Shown: positions 27,280 through 35,118 of the stretch, one piece after another
Layout: each line of letters opens with the position of its first letter
Numbering within the stretch: the first letter of the stretch is position 1
Origin: Pseudorhodobacter aquimaris
GTDB lineage: Bacteria; Pseudomonadota; Alphaproteobacteria; Rhodobacterales; Rhodobacteraceae
DNA: 64,000 nt
Assembly (NCBI RefSeq): GCF_001202025.1
Contig: NZ_LGHS01000076.1
Coordinates: forward strand, 1-64,000
Direction of reading: 5' to 3'
Notes under the pieces: model-generated
Database searches by the model: none
Told to the model about the DNA's origin: nothing
What the model saw: only the letters and a program-made list of their open reading frames with translations
Made by a program: the position numbers and the translations under genes

Positions 27280-28467
27280 CTATCCCAGAGCGCGCCTGCT
27301 TTGCCGAAGGAGGTGGTGAAGAAATGCCAATAGTGCCAGCCCAAGGCCAAACAGCGCCATTCCGTGCCAGCCTGCAATATTCATGATTTTCACGCCTGCC
27401 GCAGAGCCGAGCGAGGCCGCCAGATAATATCCGAGCATATAGACGGCATTCATCCGGCTTCGGGCGTCAGGGTCAATGGACAGGACCCGCAGCTGATTGG
27501 GGATCTGCGCGCCAAAGACGCCCAAGTCCAGCAAAACAATGCCGATGACCAGCCCTGCAAGGCTATTGCCCCAGAGCGTGAGCGCGATAAACGACGCGAG
27601 TACCGCGCTGAGCGCGACGGTCATGATGCGGGCGGGGCCAAAGCGATCAACATAGCGTCCGGCAAGTTTTGCCCCGAATATGCCCGACATGCCGACCAGC
27701 CCGAACAAACCGGCTTGCTGCACCGTATAGCTGAAGGGTGCGCCCGTAACATGAATGGCCAGCGTCGCCCAGAGCGCGTTAAAGGCCGCAAACCAGAGCG
27801 CGCCCGTAAGAACGCTTTCCCGAAGCAAGCGGTGTTCGCGCAACAGGCCGAACATTGAGGCAATCAGCGCAGGATAGCGAAGGGTGACGCGGGGTTTGTC
27901 GTCGGGCAAATTGGCGCGCAACAGCAGCCCAAGCACCACCGTCAAAACTGCCGCCACCAAAAAGACCGACCGCCAGCCGAAATATTCCGCAATAGAACCA
28001 CTGGCCGTGCGCGAAAGCAGAATGCCAACGGTCAGGCCGGTCATCAATGTGCCCATGGTGGCCCCTCTGGTCGCAGGCGCCGAAAGCGACGCCCCCAGCG
28101 GGATCAATTGCTGGGTTATATTTGCCCCGAGGCCGACGGCGAAAAAGGCCATGACCAACACAATGAACCCCGGTGCCAGAAATACTGCCAACAGGGCCAG
28201 CGCCAGCAGGATCGAAAGGTAGTTGATCAGCTTGCGGCGGTTCATAACGTCGCCCAGCGGTGAAATGAACAGGATTGCCGTTGCATATCCCAGTTGTGTG
28301 GCTGCGGGAACCATGCCGACAGCACCATCATCAAGTCCGAATGCCGCACGGATATCGGGAAGCAGCGGCTGGTTGTAATAAAGGTTCGCGGCTGTTGCGG
28401 CGATTGTGACCGCCATCAGAAACAGCAGCGGTTTCGTTAGCGGGCTGTTTGCGGGAGTGTCGGGCAT
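27280..28467 (-). CDS. MFS transporter (drug/arabinose efflux type)
   Basis: A 395-residue major facilitator with twelve hydrophobic segments. The N-terminus has AATAANLYYNQPLLPDIRA and the cytoplasmic loop 2-3 signature as SPLGDVMNRRKLINY; GRYVDRFGPAR is the matching second-half loop. This subgroup (YnfM/AraJ-like) mostly exports small organic compounds. The ATG at 28467 (MPDTPANS) is taken because it precedes the first membrane segment closely. It is divergent from a LysR gene, which is the usual arrangement for a regulator and its target. Confidence 0.85.
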   Translation of the reverse strand: MPDTPANSPLTKPLLFLMAVTIAATAANLYYNQPLLPDIRAAFGLDDGAVGMVPAATQLGYATAILFISPLGDVMNRRKLINYLSILLALALLAVFLAPGFIVLVMAFFAVGLGANITQQLIPLGASLSAPATRGATMGTLMTGLTVGILLSRTASGSIAEYFGWRSVFLVAAVLTVVLGLLLRANLPDDKPRVTLRYPALIASMFGLLREHRLLRESVLTGALWFAAFNALWATLAIHVTGAPFSYTVQQAGLFGLVGMSGIFGAKLAGRYVDRFGPARIMTVALSAVLASFIALTLWGNSLAGLVIGIVLLDLGVFGAQIPNQLRVLSIDPDARSRMNAVYMLGYYLAASLGSAAGVKIMNIAGWHGMALFGLGLALLAFLHHLLRQSRRALG

Positions 28468-28525
28468 AGGGTAGTCCTGTTTCACGAAGGGCTCAAAGGG
28501 CCTTGGCTTGATGGCGAATGTCCAG

Positions 28526-28549
28526 ATTGATCTTGGCAAGATGATCAAT
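28526..28549. promoter_or_regulatory. Inverted repeat between MFS and LysR genes
   Basis: ATTGATC at 28526-28532 and its exact complement GATCAAT at 28543-28549 are separated by ten bases, within the 161-base divergent region. The size and dyad suit a LysR-type operator controlling both genes. Confidence 0.5.
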
Positions 28550-28628
28550 CGGATTTGTCAGCGATAGCGGCTGAAATCACATAAGGGAAATAATAGTAAT
28601 TGATCCCTGTGATAGCGATTAGGTATAG

Positions 28629-29546
28629 ATGGCTATGGAGATCCGCCTTCTTAAAACATTCGTCGCCGTCGCCCACGCAAAAGGCTTTTCTGCCGCTGCG
28701 CGAGAGTTGAACACCGTGCAGCCGGCCGTCAGCCGACAGATATCTGATCTTGAGGATGAACTTGGGGTGCCCTTGTTCTGGCGCTCTACCCGCGAGGTGC
28801 GGATTACCGCAGCCGGAGAGACCTTGCTGCGCGAAGCGATTGACATTCTTGCCCATGAGGAACGGGCCCGCAAACTGGTGCAACGGGCGGGAAGCGGGCA
28901 AACGGGGCGGCTTCGCATCGGCTTTCTCACCGCCGCCAGCCAGGCCTTTCTGCCCCGCTTGATCCGGAAATTTCGTGCCAGCTTTCCAGAGGTAGAGGTC
29001 TTGTTGTCCGAGATGTCGGTCAGAGAGCAACTTGACGCTCTTGAGGCCGGAAGAATAGATATTTCCTTTTCTCGCCCACTTGGCCGCATGACCTCGGGCC
29101 GGTTTAACAGCATCGGGATATACACCGATCGGCTTATGGGGTTCATCCCCGAGGGGCATGTACTGGAACGCCAGCCCCATTTTTCGGTAAGCGCGCTTGC
29201 GCATCATCCCTTTGTTCTGTTTGTGCGCGAGGGGGCACCCGATCTGTTCGATCAGGTCATAGGAACCTGTCAGCGCGCAGGCTTTTCGCCCGAGATTGTG
29301 GCACAGCCAAATTCGATGCAGGCGGTATTGACCGGGGTCGGCTCGGGCCTTGGGGTATCGCTTGCCCCCGGCTGTATCCGGACGCTTAACATGGTGGGTT
29401 GTATCTGTCGCCCGCTGCGCGACGACGTCGGACCAATTCCGTTTGAAATACATTATCGTGCTGACCAAGCGGCCCTGCCCACAACCGCCTTTGCAAAGCT
29501 TGTGACAGAGGCGCGCGATGAGATCCGCGCAATGATGTCCTTTTAG
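28629..29546 (+). CDS. LysR-family transcriptional regulator
   Basis: A 305-residue LysR regulator. The N-terminal winged helix-turn-helix reads EIRLLKTFVAVAHAKGFSAA, then LNTVQPAVSRQISDLEDELG; the co-inducer domain follows from about residue 90 (GRLRIGFLTAASQAFLP). It starts at the ATG at 28629; a second ATG at 28635 is possible. It probably regulates the divergent MFS exporter in response to a small ligand. Confidence 0.88.
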   Translation: MAMEIRLLKTFVAVAHAKGFSAAARELNTVQPAVSRQISDLEDELGVPLFWRSTREVRITAAGETLLREAIDILAHEERARKLVQRAGSGQTGRLRIGFLTAASQAFLPRLIRKFRASFPEVEVLLSEMSVREQLDALEAGRIDISFSRPLGRMTSGRFNSIGIYTDRLMGFIPEGHVLERQPHFSVSALAHHPFVLFVREGAPDLFDQVIGTCQRAGFSPEIVAQPNSMQAVLTGVGSGLGVSLAPGCIRTLNMVGCICRPLRDDVGPIPFEIHYRADQAALPTTAFAKLVTEARDEIRAMMSF

Positions 29547-29639
29547 GATAGCGGTATTGGGGCGATCCATGACGACGGATTTACCGGCTAAGTTGTACCA
29601 GAGCGCGCAAAAGCCTTGATCGCGCTGGCGACCGGTTCA

Positions 29640-29664
29640 ACCCCGGCGCAATTAACGCCGGGGT
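29640..29664. terminator. Terminator between LysR and dienelactone hydrolase genes
   Basis: ACCCCGGCG at 29640-29648 pairs perfectly with CGCCGGGGT at 29656-29664 around a CAATTAA loop. It lies between convergent genes. Confidence 0.7.
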
Positions 29665-29696
29665 GCAGCCCGTGTCGACAGTGGCTTTATCCGGCC

Positions 29697-30584
29697 CTAG
29701 GCAAGGTATTTCTTGAAGTGGGCGATTGTGCGGTCCCACGACAATTCGGCCATCGCCTCATCATAGCGTGGGGTGCTGTCATTGTGGAAACCGTGATTGG
29801 CCCCTTCATAGATATAGGCCTCATAGGTTTTGCCATGTTCCTTGAGGGCGGCCTCATATTCAGGCCAGCCCGCGTTTACACGCTCGTCCAACGCGCCATA
29901 ATGCAACAGGAGTGGCGCCTGGATTTTCGGCACATCCTCGGCGCTTGCCTGACGGCCATAATAAGGTACAGCGGCCTTGAGTTCGGGATAGGCAACAGCC
30001 GCAGCATTCGCCACACCACCGCCATAGCAAAAGCCGGTAATGCCGACGTTTCCGGTCGAACCCTCATGCGCCATCATGAATTCGACGGCCGCGAAAAAGT
30101 CGTTCATCAGTTTTTCAGGATCGACGGTCTGCTGTAGCTCGCGCCCTTCAGTATCATTGCCGGGATAACCGCCCACCGAGGTCAAACCATCTGGAGCCAG
30201 TGCAAGAAAGCCCGCCTTGGCAAGGCGCCGTGCGACGTCCTCAATATAGGGGTTGAGGCCGCGGTTTTCATGTACCACCACAACAGCAGGCAATTTGCCT
30301 TCTGCACCAGCGGGGCGCACCAGATAGCCGCGCACCTCGCCGTGGCCCTGCGGTGAGGGATAGGTAATGTATTCTGCTGTGATGTCAGGGTCGTTGAAAG
30401 AGACCTGTTCGGCCATGGCATAATCAGGCGACATCAGGCCCAGAATGGTCGCAGCCGTCACCCCAGCCACGGCAAACTTTGCCGCGCCATCCAGAAACTG
30501 TCGTTTTGTAATTATGCCATGGGCGTAAAAGTCATAAAGCTCGAGAAGTTTGGGGTCGAAATCTTTTGCCGTTAAGCGGGTCAT
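29697..30584 (-). CDS. Dienelactone hydrolase family protein (YghX-like)
   Basis: A 295-residue alpha/beta hydrolase. The nucleophile is the cysteine in [16 protein letters not shown], the acid lies in [14 protein letters not shown] and the histidine in GANHGFHND, as in dienelactone hydrolases. [20 protein letters not shown] is the conserved oxyanion-side segment. The N-terminus ([17 protein letters not shown]) looks like a Tat-type signal or anchor, so the enzyme may act in the periplasm. The ATG at 30584 has AAGGAG upstream. Substrate unknown. Confidence 0.85.
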   Translation of the reverse strand: MTRLTAKDFDPKLLELYDFYAHGIITKRQFLDGAAKFAVAGVTAATILGLMSPDYAMAEQVSFNDPDITAEYITYPSPQGHGEVRGYLVRPAGAEGKLPAVVVVHENRGLNPYIEDVARRLAKAGFLALAPDGLTSVGGYPGNDTEGRELQQTVDPEKLMNDFFAAVEFMMAHEGSTGNVGITGFCYGGGVANAAAVAYPELKAAVPYYGRQASAEDVPKIQAPLLLHYGALDERVNAGWPEYEAALKEHGKTYEAYIYEGANHGFHNDSTPRYDEAMAELSWDRTIAHFKKYLA

Positions 30585-30691
30585 TGAAACGTCTCCTTGT
30601 TGGACCGGGTTCAAACCTGCTTTCTACGCGACAGGCCTTGAGCCACTTTGCGGCATGGACAGCCAAGCACGCAAGCAAGCACGCAAGAGGG

Positions 30692-30835
30692 TTAAAGATC
30701 CTGTTGCACCTGGCGTGAGCTTTCGGTGATCACTTCTCCGGTATTGCCAACATCACGGCCGACACCCTTCACTGTTTCACAAGCGGTCAAAAGCATCAGC
30801 GCGAGGGTTGGCAGAATAATCATGGGACTGCGCAT
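30692..30835 (-). CDS. Entericidin-family small lipoprotein
   Basis: A 47-residue lipoprotein too short for most gene finders. It reads MRSPMIILPTLALMLLTAC with the lipobox LTAC, then ETVKGVGRDVGNTGEVI, the entericidin A/B pattern. AAGGA precedes the ATG at 30835. In enterobacteria the pair acts as antidote and toxin; in alphaproteobacteria single copies are usual and their role is unclear. Confidence 0.85.
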   Translation of the reverse strand: MRSPMIILPTLALMLLTACETVKGVGRDVGNTGEVITESSRQVQQDL

Positions 30836-30934
30836 TGGGTTTTCCTTTCAGATATGGTTGCATAAGAAAACGCCCGAGGTCTGTATTCGGTTCCCTTTTG
30901 CACCGTAAATTTTCTTGGATGTGGATTGTTGTGG

Positions 30935-30950
30935 TTAAGAATGCGTTAAC
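30935..30950. promoter_or_regulatory. CtrA box
   Basis: TTAA at 30935-30938, seven bases (GAATGCG), TTAAC at 30946-30950; the outer bases make GGTTAA...TTAACC, a palindromic full CtrA site. It lies 26 bases before a lipoprotein gene and about 100 bases upstream of entericidin. Confidence 0.65.
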
Positions 30951-30975
30951 CAGTCTACTTGCATAGTCGCTTGCG

Positions 30976-31272
30976 ATGAAAACCCTTGTGTTAATCCTTC
31001 TTCTGGCCGGATGTGGCGCGCAGCCGAACCCCAAGATGTGGGGGGCCGTGCGCACGGATGTCACCCGCGACGGTCGCAACTATACGGTGTTTCAAAAGGG
31101 GCGGCAGGTAGAGGTAATACGCCTTGGCTGGGCATCGCGCGGTGAACACCAAGCGATTCGCGCCACCATGATCGCCTTGGTCCAAGAGGTGACGGGCTGC
31201 CATCTGGCGGAAAGCACCTTGCAAGGTGACAGCGGCGAGATGCGGGGGCGGGTCTCTTGTCCGCGGAAATAG
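30976..31272 (+). CDS. Small lipoprotein, unknown function
   Basis: A 98-residue protein with a short lipoprotein signal (MKTLVLILLLAGC, lipobox LAGC). The mature part has KMWGAVRTDVTRDGRNYTVF and two further cysteines (TGCHLAE, VSCPRK) that could form a disulfide in the periplasm. No named family recognised. The CtrA box 26 bases before the ATG suggests cell-cycle or lifestyle-linked expression. Confidence 0.7.
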   Translation: MKTLVLILLLAGCGAQPNPKMWGAVRTDVTRDGRNYTVFQKGRQVEVIRLGWASRGEHQAIRATMIALVQEVTGCHLAESTLQGDSGEMRGRVSCPRK

Positions 31273-31330
31273 ACCCGATGCAATTCCTTGCAAGCGGTGC
31301 TATGCTGCGCCGCAGAAACGAGGGAATCAC

Positions 31331-31966
31331 ATGGCGCATATCATTACCATAGCCCAGCAAAAGGGTGGCGCGGGCAAAACCACACTTGCGGTAAATCTGG
31401 CCATTGCCTTGGGAAAGCAGGGAAAGCGGGTCGCGATCCTTGATACCGATCCGCAGGGATCTTTGGGGCGATGGTTCATGGCGCGGCGCGAATTGCTGGG
31501 TGAGCCGGGATTGGAATTTGCAACCGCCTCGGCATGGGGTGTTGGTTATGAATGTGAAAAGCTAAGCCGAACCAATGACGTGGTGATCATTGATACGCCG
31601 CCAAAAGTGGACAGTGACCTGAAACCTGCGTTGCGTGCCGCCGATCTGGTGCTTGTGCCTGTCGGGTCCTCGCTTGTGGACCTTTGGGCAACGGACGGGG
31701 TTGTGGATCTGGCGCAACGGGTCGGAAAACACTGTGTGATTGTTCTGAACCGCGTGAAATCCGGCACCCGTCTGGCCGAAGAGGTCGCAACAGCCGCCGC
31801 AGAGGTGGAGGCGGCAGTTGCCCCGACACGTCTGGGGCAACGTGTTGTCTATGCCGAAACGCTGGGCAAGGGGCTTGCGGTGCTGGAGGTTGGTAAATCC
31901 GCTGCCACGACCGAAATGACTGCCCTTGGCGAGGAAATTTCCGCCTTGTTGGCCGGCCAAGAATAA
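31331..31966 (+). CDS. Orphan ParA-family ATPase
   Basis: A 211-residue deviant-Walker ATPase. The signature is QQKGGAGKTTLAVNLA at residues 9-24; Walker B lies in VVIIDTPPKVDSD and LDTDPQGSLGRW is the A' region. No ParB or parS lies next to it, so it is probably not the chromosome segregation ParA but a positioning ATPase for another cargo. The ATG at 31331 follows GAGGGAATCAC. Confidence 0.85.
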   Translation: MAHIITIAQQKGGAGKTTLAVNLAIALGKQGKRVAILDTDPQGSLGRWFMARRELLGEPGLEFATASAWGVGYECEKLSRTNDVVIIDTPPKVDSDLKPALRAADLVLVPVGSSLVDLWATDGVVDLAQRVGKHCVIVLNRVKSGTRLAEEVATAAAEVEAAVAPTRLGQRVVYAETLGKGLAVLEVGKSAATTEMTALGEEISALLAGQE

Positions 31967-31984
31967 GGCCGCCCGAAGGCGGCC
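31967..31984. terminator. Terminator between parA-like gene and gcrA
   Basis: GGCCGCC, loop CGAA, GGCGGCC: a perfect 7-bp stem with a tetraloop between two convergent genes, with AATTCATTT after it. Confidence 0.75.
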
Positions 31985-32014
31985 AATTCATTTAGTTTGG
32001 ATGCAGGCCCGGAT

Positions 32015-32620
32015 CTAGCGGCGGCGGTCCCGCCGTGCGGACATTGGCTGGAACGCCACGCCGACATGTGCCTCACAATAGGGTTTGCCCGGTGTGGAGG
32101 GCAGGCCGCAGAACCAGAATTCATCAGTTGCCGGATCGCCGATCGGCCATTTGCAGGTGCGTTCGGTCAATTCCATCAAGCTGATTTTCTTGGAACTTTT
32201 TTCAACTTCGCGCACTGATGCCAGTGCTTCGGGGCTGATTTCATTGGCCGAAGGCTGGGGCGGCAATGGCTGTCCCGCGGGCACGATGGATTTGCGCAGC
32301 GGCAGCGGGGTGACGTTATTGACCACCTGTGCCATGGTCGGATTGACGGGCGCGGTCGCAGCGGCGCGCGGCGCGGGGGCTGCGGGCTTGGGCGCGGGCT
32401 CTGCCGGGGCTTCCTCGCGCTTGGGCGGGGCTGCTTTGGCCGCTGGCTCTGCCTTTTCAGGGGCCGCGGCGGCCGCACGGTTGGAAAGCCCCAGACGGTG
32501 GACCTTGCCGATGACGGCATTACGCGTAACACCGCCCAATTCCTTGGCGATCTGGCTGGCGCTTTGGCCTTCGGACCACATTTTCTTCAGCGTTTCAACA
32601 CGCTCATCTGTCCAGGACAT
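32015..32620 (-). CDS. gcrA: GcrA cell-cycle regulator
   Basis: A 201-residue protein. The N-terminal helix-turn-helix is the family hallmark (MSWTDERVETLKKMWSEGQ, then SQIAKELGGVTRNAVIGKVH). A long Ala/Pro-rich linker follows (about residues 50-125), and the C-terminal RNA-polymerase-binding part ends with CKWPIGDP, FWFCGLP and YCEAHVGVAF. GcrA binds sigma-70 holoenzyme and acts at GANTC sites methylated by CcrM, so it is diagnostic of alphaproteobacteria. The ATG at 32620 is the start of MSWTDE; the longer frame upstream is spurious. Confidence 0.93.
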   Translation of the reverse strand: MSWTDERVETLKKMWSEGQSASQIAKELGGVTRNAVIGKVHRLGLSNRAAAAAPEKAEPAAKAAPPKREEAPAEPAPKPAAPAPRAAATAPVNPTMAQVVNNVTPLPLRKSIVPAGQPLPPQPSANEISPEALASVREVEKSSKKISLMELTERTCKWPIGDPATDEFWFCGLPSTPGKPYCEAHVGVAFQPMSARRDRRR

Positions 32621-32955
32621 GCCTAATCTCCGGTGTTGGGGGCGGGCAAAGGGGCGGGGCCTTTGCCAAATTGGCTGTGACGGACATAGATACAATCCCG
32701 AGGCCATGGATACAAGGGGCGGCGGGGTGCGTAGGGCGGAGAAACTGGTAAAATCATGCTTTACAAGCCCGTAAGATGGGCCTACGAAATCATCCATGAT
32801 CACCAAGGCCCGCCTTTCTTGCTTGCCCCGACGTCGACGCTGACCCGCGTTTCCGACCGATCACCCTTGCCGTTTTGGCATCTTCAATTTCATATATGCG
32901 TTGACTTGGCGGCCTGCTTTTGGCACGGCTTGACCCTTCACAAAAGGATATAGCA

Positions 32956-34131
32956 ATGATCCCTTCTGTATTGCCCACCTATAATCGTGCGCCTCTGGCA
33001 TTTGCCAAGGGCGAAGGGTCGTGGCTGACCACGGTGGAGGGCGCGCGATATCTTGATCTGGGCGCGGGGATTGCGGTGAACGTGCTGGGGCATGCGCATC
33101 CCGATCTGGTCGCGACACTGACCGCGCAGGCGGAGCAGCTTTGGCATGTCTCAAACCTGTATCAGATCCCGCAGCAGGAAAAACTGGCGGATATGCTGGT
33201 CGATAACAGTTTTGCCGATACGGTGTTTTTGACGAATTCAGGGACCGAGGCGGCCGAGCTGGCGATCAAGATGGCCCGCAAATACTGGTTTGAGAAAGGC
33301 CAGCCGGAGCGGACCCAGATCCTGACATTCGAGGGCGCGTTCCATGGCCGTTCCACGGGGGCCATCGCGGCCTCGGGGGCGGAGAAGATGGTCAAGGGCT
33401 ATGGCCCGTTGATGCCGGGGTTCACGACCTTGCCCTTTGGCGATCTTGAGGCGCTGCAATCTGCGATCTCGGATAAAATCGCCGCCGTGATGCTTGAACC
33501 CATTCAGGGCGAGGGCGGCATCCGGGTGTTGCCGGACGCCTATCTGAAGGGGCTGCGGGAGATCTGCGATGAGGTCGGCGCGCTGGTTATTTTCGATGAG
33601 GTGCAATGCGGCGTTGGCCGGTCGGGCAGGCTGTTTGCGCATGAATGGGCGGGGGTTACGCCTGATATCATGATGGTTGCCAAGGGCATCGGCGGCGGCT
33701 TTCCCTTGGGGGCGGTGCTGGCCACGGAAAATGCGGCCTCGGGCATGGTTGCAGGAACGCATGGCTCCACCTATGGCGGCAATCCTTTGGGCTGTGCCGT
33801 GGGCGCGCGCGTGATGGAGATTGTGGCTGATCCCGCCTTTCTGGCCGAGGTCAACCGCAAGGCCGCGCTGTTCCGGCAGGGGCTAGAGGGGCTTGTCGCG
33901 TCATATCCCGAGGTGTTCGAGGACGTGCGCGGGACCGGGTTGATGCTGGGGCTGAAATGCAAGGCCCCAAACGCCGATATCGTTGCCGCAAATTATGCCC
34001 AGAACCTGCTGACGGTGCCTGCGGCCGATAATGTCATCCGTTTGCTGCCCGCGCTCAATATCCCTGATGCGGATATAACCGAGGCTTTGGCCCGCCTTGA
34101 TCGCGCCGCATCCTCTTTCACCCCGTCCTGA
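32956..34131 (+). CDS. argD: Acetylornithine aminotransferase
   Basis: A 391-residue class III PLP aminotransferase converting N-acetylglutamate semialdehyde and glutamate to acetylornithine and 2-oxoglutarate in arginine synthesis; it may also serve the succinyl-diaminopimelate step. Visible are [20 protein letters not shown], the cofactor-binding [15 protein letters not shown] and the Schiff-base lysine in [16 protein letters not shown]. The ATG at 32956 with AAAGGA at 32942 is chosen over the upstream frame start at 32920. It is followed 59 bases later by argF. Confidence 0.92.
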   Translation: MIPSVLPTYNRAPLAFAKGEGSWLTTVEGARYLDLGAGIAVNVLGHAHPDLVATLTAQAEQLWHVSNLYQIPQQEKLADMLVDNSFADTVFLTNSGTEAAELAIKMARKYWFEKGQPERTQILTFEGAFHGRSTGAIAASGAEKMVKGYGPLMPGFTTLPFGDLEALQSAISDKIAAVMLEPIQGEGGIRVLPDAYLKGLREICDEVGALVIFDEVQCGVGRSGRLFAHEWAGVTPDIMMVAKGIGGGFPLGAVLATENAASGMVAGTHGSTYGGNPLGCAVGARVMEIVADPAFLAEVNRKAALFRQGLEGLVASYPEVFEDVRGTGLMLGLKCKAPNADIVAANYAQNLLTVPAADNVIRLLPALNIPDADITEALARLDRAASSFTPS

Positions 34132-34190
34132 TACATTCCGGCAAATATCCCCGGGGGCGGGCGCCAGTGTTTCGTCCCAGAAAGCAAAAT

Positions 34191-35117
34191 ATGACTGATT
34201 TCCTTGATATCCACACCACAAGTGCCGCAGACCTTCGGGCAATGATCGACAGCGCCCATGCGATGAAGGCGGCGCGTAATGGTCGCCCCAAGGGCACGCC
34301 GGATGATGACCAGCCGCTTGCGGGCCATATGGTCGCGCTGATTTTTGAGAAACCCTCTACCCGGACGCGCGTTTCTTTTGATGTCGGCGTGCGCCAGCTG
34401 GGCGGACAGACGATGGTGCTTTCGGGCAAGGAAATGCAGTTGGGCCACGGAGAGACCATCGCCGATACCGCCCGCGTTTTGTCGCGCTATGTCGATCTGA
34501 TCATGATCCGTACGTTCGAGGAGGCCACCTTGCAAGAGATGGCCGAACACGCCACTGTGCCGGTGATCAACGGGCTGACGAACCGCACGCATCCATGTCA
34601 GATCATGGCCGATGTGATGACCTATGAGGAACATCGCGGCCCGATTGCGGGCAAGAAAGTGGTCTGGTGCGGGGATGGCAATAATGTCGCTGCCAGCTTC
34701 TTGCATGCGGCGGGGCAGTTCGGTTTCGATTTCACCTTTACCGGCCCGAAAACCCTGGACCCTGAGGCGGAATGGCTGAATTTCGCCCGCGACAAGGGTG
34801 TGAATATAGCGGTAGAGCGTGATCCGGCCAAGGCCGTTGCGGGGGCTGATCTGGTGGTGACGGACACTTGGGTGTCGATGCATGACCCGGAATCGGCCAA
34901 AGAGCGGCGTCATAACCAACTTCGCGGTTATCAGGTGAATGAGGCCTTGATGGCGCTGGCCAAGCCGGACGCGCTGTTCATGCATTGCCTGCCTGCGCAC
35001 CGCAATGACGAGGCGACATCGGCGATCATGGACGGCCCGCATTCGGTGGTCTTTGATGAGGCGGAAAACCGGCTGCACGCGCAAAAGGCGGTTATGCGCT
35101 GGTGCTTGGGCGTCTAG
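34191..35117 (+). CDS. argF: Ornithine carbamoyltransferase
   Basis: A 308-residue transcarbamylase making citrulline from ornithine and carbamoyl phosphate. Carbamoyl-phosphate loop [15 protein letters not shown] is near residue 50, [15 protein letters not shown] near 130 and the ornithine-loop [12 protein letters not shown] near 265. It forms an arginine-synthesis pair with argD. The stop is two bases from the convergent hrpB stop, leaving no room for a terminator between them. Confidence 0.93.
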   Translation: MTDFLDIHTTSAADLRAMIDSAHAMKAARNGRPKGTPDDDQPLAGHMVALIFEKPSTRTRVSFDVGVRQLGGQTMVLSGKEMQLGHGETIADTARVLSRYVDLIMIRTFEEATLQEMAEHATVPVINGLTNRTHPCQIMADVMTYEEHRGPIAGKKVVWCGDGNNVAASFLHAAGQFGFDFTFTGPKTLDPEAEWLNFARDKGVNIAVERDPAKAVAGADLVVTDTWVSMHDPESAKERRHNQLRGYQVNEALMALAKPDALFMHCLPAHRNDEATSAIMDGPHSVVFDEAENRLHAQKAVMRWCLGV

Positions 35118-35118
35118 G

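Noticed and set aside
32880-32945. Possible sigma-54 promoter (TGGCAC) before argD
   Set aside because: The -12 TTGC element at the required spacing is absent.
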